DNA from: Chitinophagaceae bacterium
GTDB taxonomy: Bacteria; Bacteroidota; Bacteroidia; Chitinophagales; Chitinophagaceae
DNA: 64,000 bases
Assembly: GCA_027489035.1 (NCBI GenBank)
Contig: JAIYAN010000012.1
Span: 310,001 to 374,000, forward strand
Direction: 5' to 3'
Within the stretch, counting starts at the first letter, position 1, and each line of letters opens with the position of its first letter. Below are positions 1 to 8,018 of the stretch, in pieces. The notes beneath the pieces are model-generated. The model was not told the DNA's origin. It worked only from the letters and a program-made list of their open reading frames with translations, and searched no databases. Position numbers and translations under genes: made by a program.

Positions 1-77
1 TTTCAAACTTAGCAGTAAACTTAAGCAAATTGAATTCTGTTTATGGCAATATGCTTACTGCAATGCAAGTAAAATAA
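1..77 (+). CDS. gldL: GldL, C-terminal end only (partial)
   Basis: The reading frame that begins at base 3 gives 24 residues ending in LNSVYGNMLTAMQVK and then a TAA stop at 75-77. A tail of the form LN-x-VYGNML-x-AM is typical of the cytoplasmic end of GldL, the inner-membrane motor subunit that pairs with GldM in the type IX secretion system. The gene lies 68 nt before gldM on the same strand, the standard gldKLMN order, which supports the call. Everything upstream is outside the window, so the membrane helices cannot be inspected. Confidence 0.85.
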   Translation, partial: SNLAVNLSKLNSVYGNMLTAMQVK

Positions 78-145
78 CTATTACCGTTTTACTTAATTAA
101 TTTAGTTCCAAACAATATTTTTTAAAAAATTTAATATAACAAGTT

Positions 146-1681
146 ATGGCTTTACCCGCAGAGCCCCGGCAGAAGATGATCAACCTCATGTACTTGGTGT
201 TAACAGCGCTATTGGCATTGAACGTATCATCAGAAATCTTAAACGCATTTGAAGTTGTTGATAAAAGTTTAGTTACATCTAACAGCAACCTTAAAACCGC
301 AAACCAAACATTGTACACTTCATTGGAATCTAAATTAAAAGACCCAATGACTGCAGAAAAAGCTAAACCTTGGAATGAAAAGGCTGTGCAAGCAAAAAAT
401 TATGCTGCAGCCTTGGATGAATACATCAATAAGCTTAAAGTAGAATTAAAAGCAGAAGCTGGAGCCAAAATGGTTGAAATAGATGGCAAACAAGTTGAAG
501 AGTATAAGAAAGATGATTTAGAGGCTGCAACACGTCTTTTTGGTAACGAAAAAGGTGGAAAAAATAAAGGCCCTGAATTTGAAGCAAAACTTAAAGAATT
601 CAGAAAAAACATGCTAGGCATTGATCCAGCAATTGCTAAGGAATTTGAAAAAACCTTCCCCGTTGATGCTGAATATAAAACAATTGGCGTAGATGGTAAA
701 GAAAAAGACTTTACTTTTGCTTATTTTCACATGACACCAACTGTAGCTGCAATTACTTTATTAAGTAAATTTCAGAACAACGTGAAAAATGCTGAAAATC
801 AAATTGTAACTTATTGCCACAACCAAGTTGGTGCGGTAAAAGTAGTTTACGATCAATTTGCTGCATTAGTAGGACAAAGTTCTAACTATGTAATGCCAGG
901 TGAAGAGATTGAAATCAATGCAGGTGTAGGTGCTTACAGTAAGGCAGCCCAACCAAAAATTTCAATCGGTGGAGCGTCAATGCCTTTAGCTGAAGATGGA
1001 AGAGCAACGTCTAAATTTAAAGTGAGTGGTTCTGGCTCAAAATCGGTTCCTGTAAATGTAACCTTCACAAAACCTGATGGAACTGTAGAAACAAAAACAT
1101 TTGAAGTTAAATATACTGTGGGTACTCCTGGTGGAGCTGCTGTAATGCCTGATAAAATGAACGTATTTTATATAGGTGTTGATAATCCAATCACTATTGG
1201 CTCACCAACAGGTTGGGATAAAACACAAGTTTCTATGACTGGCGGTACAATTACTGGAAATGGTTCAAACCGTGTAGTAAGAGTAAATGCATTAGGAAAA
1301 GCGACTATCACTGTAAATGCAGATAAAAAAGCGACTACATTTGAATTCAGATGTAAAAAAATTCCAGATCCAATTTTCAAAGTTGCATCTGGTAAAGCTA
1401 GAATGCCATCTGTAGAATTTAAAAGTCAATCTTTCTGCCGTGCAGATTTAGAAAACTTTGATTTTGATTTGAAATTTAACGTGGTTAGTGCTACTGTTTA
1501 TTTCTCAGGAGCAAATTTCCCTAATCCAGCTGTTGGACAATTAACTGGAAACAACTTTTCATCTTTAAATCAATATGTGCAAAGATGTGGACCAGGTTCA
1601 TCAATCACTTTTGATAACATCAAAGTTCAAGGTCCAGATGGCGTTAGATCAATTGATGCTAAATCAATAACACTATATTAA
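146..1681 (+). CDS. gldM: Type IX secretion/gliding motor protein GldM
   Basis: 511 residues, the usual GldM/PorM length. The start MALPAEPRQKMINLMYLVL leads straight into one transmembrane helix (about residues 11-29), and the rest is a long periplasmic part: a helical, charged first half followed by beta-rich domains with many Gly, Thr and Val residues. In the family GldL and GldM form the proton-driven motor that powers T9SS secretion and gliding, and the GldM periplasmic domains span towards the GldKN ring at the outer membrane. The gene lies between the end of gldL and gldN (78 nt gap), which is the conserved operon order. No alternative assignment is likely. Confidence 0.97.
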   Translation: MALPAEPRQKMINLMYLVLTALLALNVSSEILNAFEVVDKSLVTSNSNLKTANQTLYTSLESKLKDPMTAEKAKPWNEKAVQAKNYAAALDEYINKLKVELKAEAGAKMVEIDGKQVEEYKKDDLEAATRLFGNEKGGKNKGPEFEAKLKEFRKNMLGIDPAIAKEFEKTFPVDAEYKTIGVDGKEKDFTFAYFHMTPTVAAITLLSKFQNNVKNAENQIVTYCHNQVGAVKVVYDQFAALVGQSSNYVMPGEEIEINAGVGAYSKAAQPKISIGGASMPLAEDGRATSKFKVSGSGSKSVPVNVTFTKPDGTVETKTFEVKYTVGTPGGAAVMPDKMNVFYIGVDNPITIGSPTGWDKTQVSMTGGTITGNGSNRVVRVNALGKATITVNADKKATTFEFRCKKIPDPIFKVASGKARMPSVEFKSQSFCRADLENFDFDLKFNVVSATVYFSGANFPNPAVGQLTGNNFSSLNQYVQRCGPGSSITFDNIKVQGPDGVRSIDAKSITLY

Positions 1682-1759
1682 TAGATAATTCTAAAGAAAT
1701 AGTAATAATAAATAAAAAAGTTTTACCATTTTTAATTAATGTAAAAACTACAAATTAAT

Positions 1760-2794
1760 ATGAAAATCAACATCTTCAAGTACTTATTTTTAGCTGTTAT
1801 CTTTATTGGTATTGGCAATGTTGCAGAAGCGCAAAAAAAGAAGAAAGCCTCTTCAAAGAGAACAACACCTAAGAAAACAAAAGCTAATATTCAAAGTACT
1901 ACGCCTACAGAAGATCCTGTAGTAGTAGCAGAAGCACCTAAAGCTGTTGTGGCAGAAGAAAAAGTAAGCGATAGCTTACCTATCAAAATGCCAAAAAAGT
2001 CTTTACGTCCTGATGAAGCTGTTGAAACATCAGTTTTAAGAGAAAGAGCACCTTTGGCATATGAGCATTTAAGGGCTGATGATGCAGTATATCGTCATAG
2101 AATTTGGAGAGAAATTGATACTAGAGAAAAAATGAATCAAACGTTTACATATTCTGCTGATGCCGATAATGGTAACCAACGCTTCATTTCAATGCTGTTT
2201 CAAGCTTTACAAGATAGTACAAAACAAATTACTGCATTCGACAACGTAGATGACCGATTTACAACTCCAATGACAAAAGCTGATCTAGTTAAAAGAATAG
2301 TTGGAGACCCAGTAGATGTTCCAGATTATGATTCAGCGGGTAATTTAATTGGTACCAAAAAGAAAAACAATGATATCAATTTAGATTCTTTTTATCGATT
2401 TCAAATAAAAGAAGAAGTAATCTTCGATAAAGAAAGTTCTAGATTATTTTGGAGAATATTAGGCATCGCTCCAGTAAAAAATGTAGTTACCTCTAGTGGT
2501 ATCGATTTAGGTCCTGCTCCATTATTCTGGTTGTATTATCCTGATTTACGTCCTGTATTTGCAACTTATGAAGTTTATAACGGTAAAAATTTTGGTGGTA
2601 GAATGAGCTGGGAAGAGTTATTTGAAAGCAGAATGTTTTCTGGTAGAATCATTAAGAGTTCAATGGATAACCCAAAAGATTTGGATTTGAAAAATTATCC
2701 AAGTTTAAAAGAGAATCCATTACACCAACTTTTTGAAGGAGAAACAATTAAAGAAAAAATCTTCACTTACGAACAAGATCAATGGAGTTACTAA
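1760..2794 (+). CDS. gldN: Type IX secretion/gliding protein GldN
   Basis: 344 residues with a Sec signal peptide (about residues 1-24, cleavage after AEA). A Lys-rich low-complexity stretch follows (about 26-45). The conserved body contains LRADDAVYRHRIWREIDTRE around residue 95, a signature of GldN/PorN. GldN is a periplasmic partner of the lipoprotein GldK in the ring under the outer membrane and is needed for secretion of CTD cargo. It is the last gene of the gldLMN run: a strong bidirectional terminator follows at 2816-2847 and the next gene, uvrC, converges on it. Confidence 0.96.
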   Translation: MKINIFKYLFLAVIFIGIGNVAEAQKKKKASSKRTTPKKTKANIQSTTPTEDPVVVAEAPKAVVAEEKVSDSLPIKMPKKSLRPDEAVETSVLRERAPLAYEHLRADDAVYRHRIWREIDTREKMNQTFTYSADADNGNQRFISMLFQALQDSTKQITAFDNVDDRFTTPMTKADLVKRIVGDPVDVPDYDSAGNLIGTKKKNNDINLDSFYRFQIKEEVIFDKESSRLFWRILGIAPVKNVVTSSGIDLGPAPLFWLYYPDLRPVFATYEVYNGKNFGGRMSWEELFESRMFSGRIIKSSMDNPKDLDLKNYPSLKENPLHQLFEGETIKEKIFTYEQDQWSY

Positions 2795-2815
2795 TTCCAA
2801 AAAAATAACTTTACT

Positions 2816-2847
2816 AAAAAAGCCTTTTCAAATGAAAAGGCTTTTTT
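2816..2847. terminator. Bidirectional intrinsic terminator between gldN and uvrC
   Basis: A perfect 14-bp stem (AAAAAAGCCTTTTC with GAAAAGGCTTTTTT) encloses a 4-nt AAAT loop. It has a T run on both strands and lies between two convergent genes, so it can end both. Its right edge overlaps the uvrC stop codon (2846-2848). Confidence 0.9.
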
Positions 2848-4648
2848 ATTGCTTCAAACTTTTGAAAACTAATTCTGCTTTTGATTTGCCTATTAGATCA
2901 ACTAATTCATCAAGATTTAATTGTTTGATTTTCTTAACTGATTTAAACTTTTTTAGCAACATTTCAGCTGTAGCCGTTCCAATGCCCTTTATTTTTTCCA
3001 ATTCATTTTCTATAGCAGCATTACTTCTTTTTTGGCGATGGTGTGTTATACCAAATCGATGCACTTCATCTCTTATTCTTCTAATTAATTTCAAGGATTC
3101 GCTTGCCCAGGGAAGTTCGATTGACTCAGAATCGCCAACAAAGAATATTTCCTCTTTATTTTTTGCCAAACCCACTAAAGTAAGTTTACCCACTAATCCT
3201 AACTCTACAATACTTTCCATAGCAGCATTTAACTGCCCTTTTCCGCCGTCAATTATCACTAGATTAGGAAGTTGTTTATTTTCATCAATTAATCGCTTAT
3301 ATCGCCTAAAAACCACTTCTTTCATAGATGCGAAATCATCAATTCCTTCAACTGTTTTTATATTAAAATGACGATAATCGCCTTTACTAGGTAGTCCATT
3401 TTTAAAACAAACCATAGCCGCCACAGCATTTGTTCCATGTAAATTGGAGTTATCAAAACATTCTACATGTAAAGGCAATGATTCTAGATTTAAATCTTTT
3501 TGCAATTGATGCAATATTGCTTCTACTTCATCACTTGATTTTTCTTCAAGATGTAACATTTTATTTCGCCTGATTTCATCTATAAAATAATCCACATTTT
3601 TTTGAGATAAATCGAGCAACTTTTTTTTGTCTCCCGCTTTAGGTATTGTAATTGAAATACCTGCTTCAGGATAATGAATAGGAAATGGCAAGATCAATTC
3701 TTTCGCTTCACTACTAAATGATTGTCTTAATTGCGCAATGGCAAACGTTAGAATTTCAGCAGGCGATTCTTCTAATTTTTTTTCAATCGTAATCGTTTTG
3801 GTTCTATAAATACTGCCATCATTTACCGCTAAATAATTTACGTAAGCCACATTTCCTTCTTCCAAAATAGTAAATACATCTACTGTTCCTGTCTTGGTAT
3901 TTACAACCGTTGATTTGGCTTTAAATGTTTGTAGATTATCAATTTTCTGTTGTATAATCGCCGCTTTCTCAAACTCCAATAATTCAATGTGCTGTTTTAA
4001 AATCTCTTTTAGATGCTGCATTAAAGGACTTAAATTCCCTTTAAGCATAGCTTTTAATCGATCAAGTCCTTCATCGTATTCTTCTTTTGTTTGTAAAGAT
4101 TCACAAGGACCTTTGCAATTACCTAAATGATACTCAAGACATACTTTAAACTTTTTCTTTTCAATGTTTGCTTGATTTAAATTCAACGTGCAGGTTCGTA
4201 AAGGAAAAAATATTTTTATAAAATCCAGCATTTCTTTCACATTGGCAATAGATGTATAAGGACCAAAATAGAAGTCGTTATTCTTATAAATTTTTCGGGT
4301 AAAAAAAACACGCGGAAAGTTTTCGTTTTTAATTACGAGGTGCGGGTAGGTTTTATCATCTTTTAAATTGATGTTATATTGCGGTAGATATTCTTTAATT
4401 AAAGAGTTCTCTAAAAAAAATGCATCGGCTTCGTTGTCTACAATGGTGTATTCTATCCTACAAATTTTTTTGACAAGCTCAATTGTTTTTTGGTTTGGAA
4501 TATTTTTATTGAAATAACTGCTGATTCTTTTTTTAAGATGCTTCGCTTTTCCAACATAGATAAGCACTTCGTTTTTATCAAAGTATTTATATATTCCTGG
4601 TAAACAAGGGATTCCAGAAGAAACCGCTAAAAATTCAGTTTTCGTCAT
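2846..4648 (-). CDS. uvrC: Excinuclease ABC subunit C
   Basis: 600 residues, full length for UvrC, the dual-incision nuclease of nucleotide excision repair. Visible in order: GIY-YIG nuclease domain (GIYKYF near 18-23, then YVGKAKHLKKR), four Cys at about 153-182 that match the Fe-S cluster site of the family, a UVR helix pair around 220-245, the RNase H-like nuclease domain (CFDNSNLHG, VIIDGGKGQLNAA) and C-terminal helix-hairpin-helix motifs (IKGIGTATAEMLLKKF). It starts 6 nt after the stop of an upstream lipoprotein gene and seems to be the last gene of an operon headed by an ECF sigma factor, an unusual setting for uvrC. Confidence 0.97.
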   Translation of the reverse strand: MTKTEFLAVSSGIPCLPGIYKYFDKNEVLIYVGKAKHLKKRISSYFNKNIPNQKTIELVKKICRIEYTIVDNEADAFFLENSLIKEYLPQYNINLKDDKTYPHLVIKNENFPRVFFTRKIYKNNDFYFGPYTSIANVKEMLDFIKIFFPLRTCTLNLNQANIEKKKFKVCLEYHLGNCKGPCESLQTKEEYDEGLDRLKAMLKGNLSPLMQHLKEILKQHIELLEFEKAAIIQQKIDNLQTFKAKSTVVNTKTGTVDVFTILEEGNVAYVNYLAVNDGSIYRTKTITIEKKLEESPAEILTFAIAQLRQSFSSEAKELILPFPIHYPEAGISITIPKAGDKKKLLDLSQKNVDYFIDEIRRNKMLHLEEKSSDEVEAILHQLQKDLNLESLPLHVECFDNSNLHGTNAVAAMVCFKNGLPSKGDYRHFNIKTVEGIDDFASMKEVVFRRYKRLIDENKQLPNLVIIDGGKGQLNAAMESIVELGLVGKLTLVGLAKNKEEIFFVGDSESIELPWASESLKLIRRIRDEVHRFGITHHRQKRSNAAIENELEKIKGIGTATAEMLLKKFKSVKKIKQLNLDELVDLIGKSKAELVFKSLKQ

Positions 4649-4654
4649 AGGTGA

Positions 4655-5221
4655 TTAATAATTCCAATTAAATGTTTTCTCTTCAACTACGGATGAATTT
4701 TGATTGTTTATGATTACAATCTTTGCATATGATTTAGGAATCCAAGTTAGTTGTGCAATCGTGGAATCGGAAATATTTTTCACCAAAAATATTCTATCTA
4801 CTTTTTGTGACTCTGGATCAACGTAAACATCCCATTTTCTCCAAGTTGTTTTTTCGTAATAATCTTTTTGCACATCATAACTTAATGTAAAAGATGCAAT
4901 GCTTTCGTCGTAAAATTTAGATTCTTTAACCCAAGAGCTCATGCCAATAGAATCAATCATTGGAGATAAAAAATCGGATAAATTGGTTTCGATGTTTTGG
5001 AGTTGTAAAAATGAACTATCTGATTTTCCATTTTTAGAATGAATGTATTTTGGGCTGATCCCGATTTGTTTTATGAATGCAATATCTCCCAATAAATAAT
5101 TGCCAACTGGAAAAAAACTTGCTTCTGATTCAGGTTTCGTTGAAGTTGATTTTTCAGAATTGTTTTGAGAACAAGATGCAATTATACAAATAAAAATTAA
5201 GAAAAAAATGTAGTTCCGCAT
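4655..5221 (-). CDS. Putative lipoprotein, unknown function
   Basis: 188 residues. The start MRNYIFFLIFICIIASCSQ is a lipoprotein signal with the lipid-modified Cys at about residue 17. The mature part is short, polar and mostly beta-like, and I recognise no named domain. It lies 44 nt downstream of the barrel protein gene and 6 nt upstream of uvrC, so it is probably co-transcribed with both and with the ECF sigma factor. An extracytoplasmic role in the same signalling unit is possible but is only inferred from position. Confidence 0.75.
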   Translation of the reverse strand: MRNYIFFLIFICIIASCSQNNSEKSTSTKPESEASFFPVGNYLLGDIAFIKQIGISPKYIHSKNGKSDSSFLQLQNIETNLSDFLSPMIDSIGMSSWVKESKFYDESIASFTLSYDVQKDYYEKTTWRKWDVYVDPESQKVDRIFLVKNISDSTIAQLTWIPKSYAKIVIINNQNSSVVEEKTFNWNY

Positions 5222-5265
5222 TGCGTAAAATTAATTCTTTTGTGGCGCAAGATGAATGTATAATT

Positions 5266-6480
5266 CTATAATTTTTTAGAAATACCAATTTTAAGTCCAA
5301 ATTGATACAAGCGTTCATTTTGTTGGTATGCATTTTTGTACGTTGATAAAAATTGATACCTGATTTGTGGTCCAACATTTAATTCAATGTTATTTTTTAA
5401 ATCATAATTTATAAACGTTTCTATACTGGAGTTTACGTTCCATTCGCGCATCATTGACTGTTGATATACTTGGTTACTTAATTCTGTAAAAACAGATTGG
5501 TCGTTGTTTACAAATAAATAACTGGGTTGAATGGTTGCACCGGCATACCATTTCATTTTATTATGACGCATAATTTCAAATTCCGTTCCAATTGGAATGG
5601 AAACTTGATAGGTGCTGTTCTTGAAAATATTCGATGTATTGTTGAATTTTTTGTTAACCATCGCAACTGAATTGTACATATTTGCAGCATCAGATTTATC
5701 GTTATTATTGCTAACTATATTGTTATCTAATTGGCTGAAATTTAATTGCACACCCGCTTTTATCCGAATATTTTTCGATACATTCATTATAATGGCACCA
5801 CCTGCTTCGAAATTTACATGCATATTTGTATTATTGCTATCTATAGGATTTCGTGCATTTTGATGGTTGGCATTACGGTAATCCATAGATGGCGTTGCAT
5901 AAATCTCGTATGAAAATTGACTTCTTTTTTCATTAGCCTTTACAACATTAGTTTTTTTATTATCAAAATCTTTATGATGAATTAAAAAGGTGAAATGTTG
6001 GCCAATCTTTTTAATCAATTCAAATTCTTGCGATTGATTATCTATTGGATTTTCATTTTTAATTGCACAAATTTCTGATGTAGAATTTTTATTTGAATCG
6101 TTAATATTGGTTAAAAATAGGGATTCATAAAAATTGGATTCTATACTGCCTTTACTATATTGGGACTGAATTCTGTCAGATTTTGAATTGTATATTTTTG
6201 TTGGGTTATTTGCAAAAGAGGGGATATTTTTATTTTTAATTAGGTTTGATAGTGTAGGAGTTGTTTTTACAATTTCTACAGAGAAATTATTTTTATTGGT
6301 GCCCAAAAAACAAAATAAAAAGAAAAATAAAATCGATGTACTTAAAGAAGGCAATTTACTACCCGGATGCATTTTATTGAACAAACTATTCCATATGCGC
6401 GCGGAAGGCTGCATCTTAAAATTTTCCGTCGAAGATTTTAAAAATGATTCAAATTGATCTGTTGAAAAATGCTCCATCAT
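5266..6480 (-). CDS. One-span membrane protein with C-terminal outer-membrane beta-barrel, putative anti-sigma partner
   Basis: 404 residues. About 45 polar residues at the N terminus (including QPSARIWNSLFNKMHPG) precede one hydrophobic segment (about 47-60), then a long Asn/Ser-rich stretch, then a region from about 190 to the end with alternating aromatic strands and a final Gly-Leu-Lys-Ile-Gly strand typical of outer-membrane barrels. This layout is common in Bacteroidota next to ECF sigma genes. Its ATG overlaps the sigma factor stop by 4 nt (6477-6480), which points to translational coupling. The natural inference is a regulator of that sigma factor, but no classical anti-sigma or FecR domain is visible. 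Confidence 0.75.
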   Translation of the reverse strand: MMEHFSTDQFESFLKSSTENFKMQPSARIWNSLFNKMHPGSKLPSLSTSILFFFLFCFLGTNKNNFSVEIVKTTPTLSNLIKNKNIPSFANNPTKIYNSKSDRIQSQYSKGSIESNFYESLFLTNINDSNKNSTSEICAIKNENPIDNQSQEFELIKKIGQHFTFLIHHKDFDNKKTNVVKANEKRSQFSYEIYATPSMDYRNANHQNARNPIDSNNTNMHVNFEAGGAIIMNVSKNIRIKAGVQLNFSQLDNNIVSNNNDKSDAANMYNSVAMVNKKFNNTSNIFKNSTYQVSIPIGTEFEIMRHNKMKWYAGATIQPSYLFVNNDQSVFTELSNQVYQQSMMREWNVNSSIETFINYDLKNNIELNVGPQIRYQFLSTYKNAYQQNERLYQFGLKIGISKKL

Positions 6481-7034
6481 GCCAATTCTTTTTTGGATTG
6501 ATCTAAAATGCCATTTTTTATCAACACCAATTCAAGCATAGCTTTTGCTCTAAAATATTGACTTCTGCTCGAGCTTTCTTGAATATCCAAAAGCGCTCCA
6601 ATTTCTTTGTGAGAATATCCTTCAATGGCATAAAGATTTAAAACGGTACGATATCCGATTGGCAACAAACGGATACAATCAACGATTTGTTTGGCTTGAA
6701 TAATTGAAGGGATATTTTTTTCTAAACTGTGTAAATTTTCTGCAAACGAAATGTCTAAACAATCAGAAAATCGCTTGTTTTTTTTGAGTACATTAATACA
6801 TGTGTTAACAATAATTCTTCTGATCCAGCCTTCAAAAGAACCTGTATTTTGGTATTGATTAAGCTGAGAAAAAACTTTTATAAATCCTTCTTGTAGCATA
6901 TCTTCCGCATCCATTTTGCTTTTTGCAAAACGATAGCAAACACCCAACATTTTGGGACTGTATTTTTGATACAAAAGTTCTTGAGCAACAGCATTATTGT
7001 TTTTACTGCCATCAAGTAATTCTTCTTCTGTCAT
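6477..7034 (-). CDS. ECF (group IV) RNA polymerase sigma factor
   Basis: 185 residues, the usual size for an ECF sigma factor. Region 2 is visible (LLYQKYSPKMLGVCYRFAKS, DAEDMLQEGFIKVF, then TGSFEGWIRRIIVNT) and region 4 near the C terminus (LPIGYRTVLNLYAIEGYSHK, then EIGALLDIQESSSRSQYFRA), a helix-turn-helix that would read the -35 element. It heads a four-gene run on the minus strand: sigma factor, barrel protein, lipoprotein, uvrC. Its upstream region is a 126-bp array of 9-nt repeats that ends 50 nt before the start codon. Which promoters it reads cannot be told from this window. Confidence 0.93.
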   Translation of the reverse strand: MTEEELLDGSKNNNAVAQELLYQKYSPKMLGVCYRFAKSKMDAEDMLQEGFIKVFSQLNQYQNTGSFEGWIRRIIVNTCINVLKKNKRFSDCLDISFAENLHSLEKNIPSIIQAKQIVDCIRLLPIGYRTVLNLYAIEGYSHKEIGALLDIQESSSRSQYFRAKAMLELVLIKNGILDQSKKELA

Positions 7035-7083
7035 GGAAAAATTATTTTACTAAATGTAAGGATTAATTTTTGAAAAGACGTTT

Positions 7084-7209
7084 AAGAGGTTTGAGATGTT
7101 TGTGAGGTTTGATAAGTTAGGGATGTTCAAAAGGTTCAATAATTTCAATAAGTTCAATGAGTTCACCCTCTTAAACTTCAAAAACATCTCAAACCTTTCC
7201 AACCTCTTT
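7084..7209. repeat. Nonanucleotide-period array with strand switch (14 units), hairpin-forming
   Basis: Cut from base 7084, the sequence divides into fourteen consecutive 9-nt units with no slippage. The first nine end in GGTTT, TGTTT or GTTC type sequence (AAGAGGTTT, GAGATGTTT, AATAAGTTC); from about 7165 they become the complement type (AACATCTCA, AACCTCTTT). The outer arms contain a 15-nt exact inverted match (7087-7101 against 7182-7196). The array fills the space between the ECF sigma gene and the stop codon of the haem-binding gene. Confidence 0.8.
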
Positions 7210-7646
7210 TAATTCTTCCTCACCCAGTCGTAAATCAACCTTTTCTGTTGATCCGTTAAAACTGCATTTTTATGAATCCATTTATACGATTCTAGTGGCA
7301 TTTCACCTTCTTCAATTTGCTCTTCAATTTCATGGAGTACATGATTTTTTTTCTTTAATGTGTATGTTCCCCATTCATCAAAATTTAAAGATTCTTTGCC
7401 CTCGTATATGTGATGAGCTATCCACCACGCAAATGGCTGAATGTTGCTATACCATGGATATACACTGTTGTTGCTATGACAATCATAACAACTTGTTTTT
7501 AATATTTGTAATACACTATCAGATGTGGTTTCTGATATCGACAAAGCATATTCGCTTTTGATTTTTGAAACATTATTGTTGTTGCGTGGATAGAATTGTA
7601 TGGCCACAAACGCTATTACAAGAAAGAAGATTATTTTTTTTATCAT
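7209..7646 (-). CDS. Haem-binding domain protein (single CxxCH)
   Basis: 145 residues. An N-terminal membrane anchor or signal (about 4-19) is followed by a CYDCH haem-attachment motif (Cys53, Cys56, His57), then YPWYSNIQPFAWWIAHHI and an EGKESLNFDEW stretch. These are hallmarks of the small Haem_bd family of Bacteroidota, periplasm-facing proteins thought to bind one c-type haem; their partner is unknown. The gene is bordered on both sides by 9-nt-period repeats: its stop codon touches one array and its start lies 8 nt from another repeat. No neighbouring gene is in an obvious operon with it. Confidence 0.88.
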   Translation of the reverse strand: MIKKIIFFLVIAFVAIQFYPRNNNNVSKIKSEYALSISETTSDSVLQILKTSCYDCHSNNSVYPWYSNIQPFAWWIAHHIYEGKESLNFDEWGTYTLKKKNHVLHEIEEQIEEGEMPLESYKWIHKNAVLTDQQKRLIYDWVRKN

Positions 7647-7654
7647 TGTTTTTT

Positions 7655-7801
7655 GTTTTTTGTTTCACGCAAAGCTCGCAAAGGAGCAAGGACGCAAAGT
7701 GAGAATACATCCACCTTAAACCATTAAACCCTTAAACAAGCGAAGCGATTTAAACCTTTCTTGTTTCACGCAAAGCTCGCAAAGGAGCAAGAACGCAAGG
7801 A
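7655..7801. repeat. Intergenic repeat block: CGCAAAG module, AAGCGATTTAAACC module, second CGCAAAG module
   Basis: Part of the 372-base gene-free stretch 7647-8018. Module A, which begins TTTCACGCAAAGCTCGCAAA, occurs at 7655-7701 and again at 7761-7801; a third copy is at 34048-34093. Between them, module B (7713-7758) contains GCGAAGCGATTTAAACCTTT and is shared with 34304-34350 and, inverted, with 49946-49991. Module A also follows a 9-nt rhythm (ACGCAAAGC, TCGCAAAGG, AGCAAGGAC). No gene is seen here. Confidence 0.8.
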
Positions 7802-7841
7802 GCCCCCATCCCCAAACCTTCCCCCGAAAGGTGAAGGGAGC
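7802..7841. repeat. Module F, left copy of an inverted pair (C/G-rich, about 40 bp)
   Basis: The sequence begins GCCCCCATCCCC, continues ACCTTCCCCC and ends AAAGGTGAAGGGAG. Its near-exact reverse complement is at 8024-8063, where it forms the end of gpmI. A decayed relative is at 33934-33974. The composition is far more GC-rich than the surroundings. Confidence 0.85.
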
Positions 7842-7854
7842 TTAACCTAACACT

Positions 7855-7888
7855 GATGGTTGGTGAAAACACCAACATCGGCAGACGA
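7855..7888. repeat. Module C, hairpin TTGGTG-AAAA-CACCAA plus CATCGGCAGA
   Basis: The short hairpin at 7860-7875 is followed by CATCGGCAGA and, 8 nt later, CCCAACCTTTTGAAC (7894-7908). The same two blocks with the same 8-nt gap recur at 34188-34235, so the two intergenic loci share an extended element and not only simple-sequence units. Confidence 0.75.
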
Positions 7889-7902
7889 AAATACCCAACC
7901 TT

Positions 7903-8010
7903 TTGAACTCATTGAACCTTTTGAACAAATTCAACCTCACAAACCTCATAAACTTCAAAAACCTCACAAACTTCTCAAACATTTTGAATGAGTTGAAAAT
8001 GTTCAACCCC
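7903..8010. repeat. Nonanucleotide-period array, 12 units
   Basis: Twelve uninterrupted 9-nt units run from TTGAACTCA, TTGAACCTT and TTGAACAAA through ACAAACCTC, ATAAACTTC and ACAAACTTC to TTGAAAATG and TTCAACCCC. The last two units form a GTTGAAAATGTTCAAC hairpin. Because 9 is a multiple of 3, the array creates spurious open frames rich in Asn and Leu, which I do not regard as genes. It ends 9 nt before the gpmI stop codon. Confidence 0.8.
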
Positions 8011-8018
8011 TACAAAAC

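Noticed and set aside
2733-3371. Open frame of 212 codons on the plus strand
   Set aside because: It is the shadow of uvrC on the opposite strand, rich in Ser, Phe and Leu, and begins inside gldN.
7084-8010. CRISPR array
   Set aside because: The period is 9 nt with no unique spacers, and no cas genes are in the window.
7647-8018. Insertion sequence or transposon remnant bounded by module F copies
   Set aside because: The two F copies are inverted and about 180 bp apart, but no transposase fragment or target duplication is visible.
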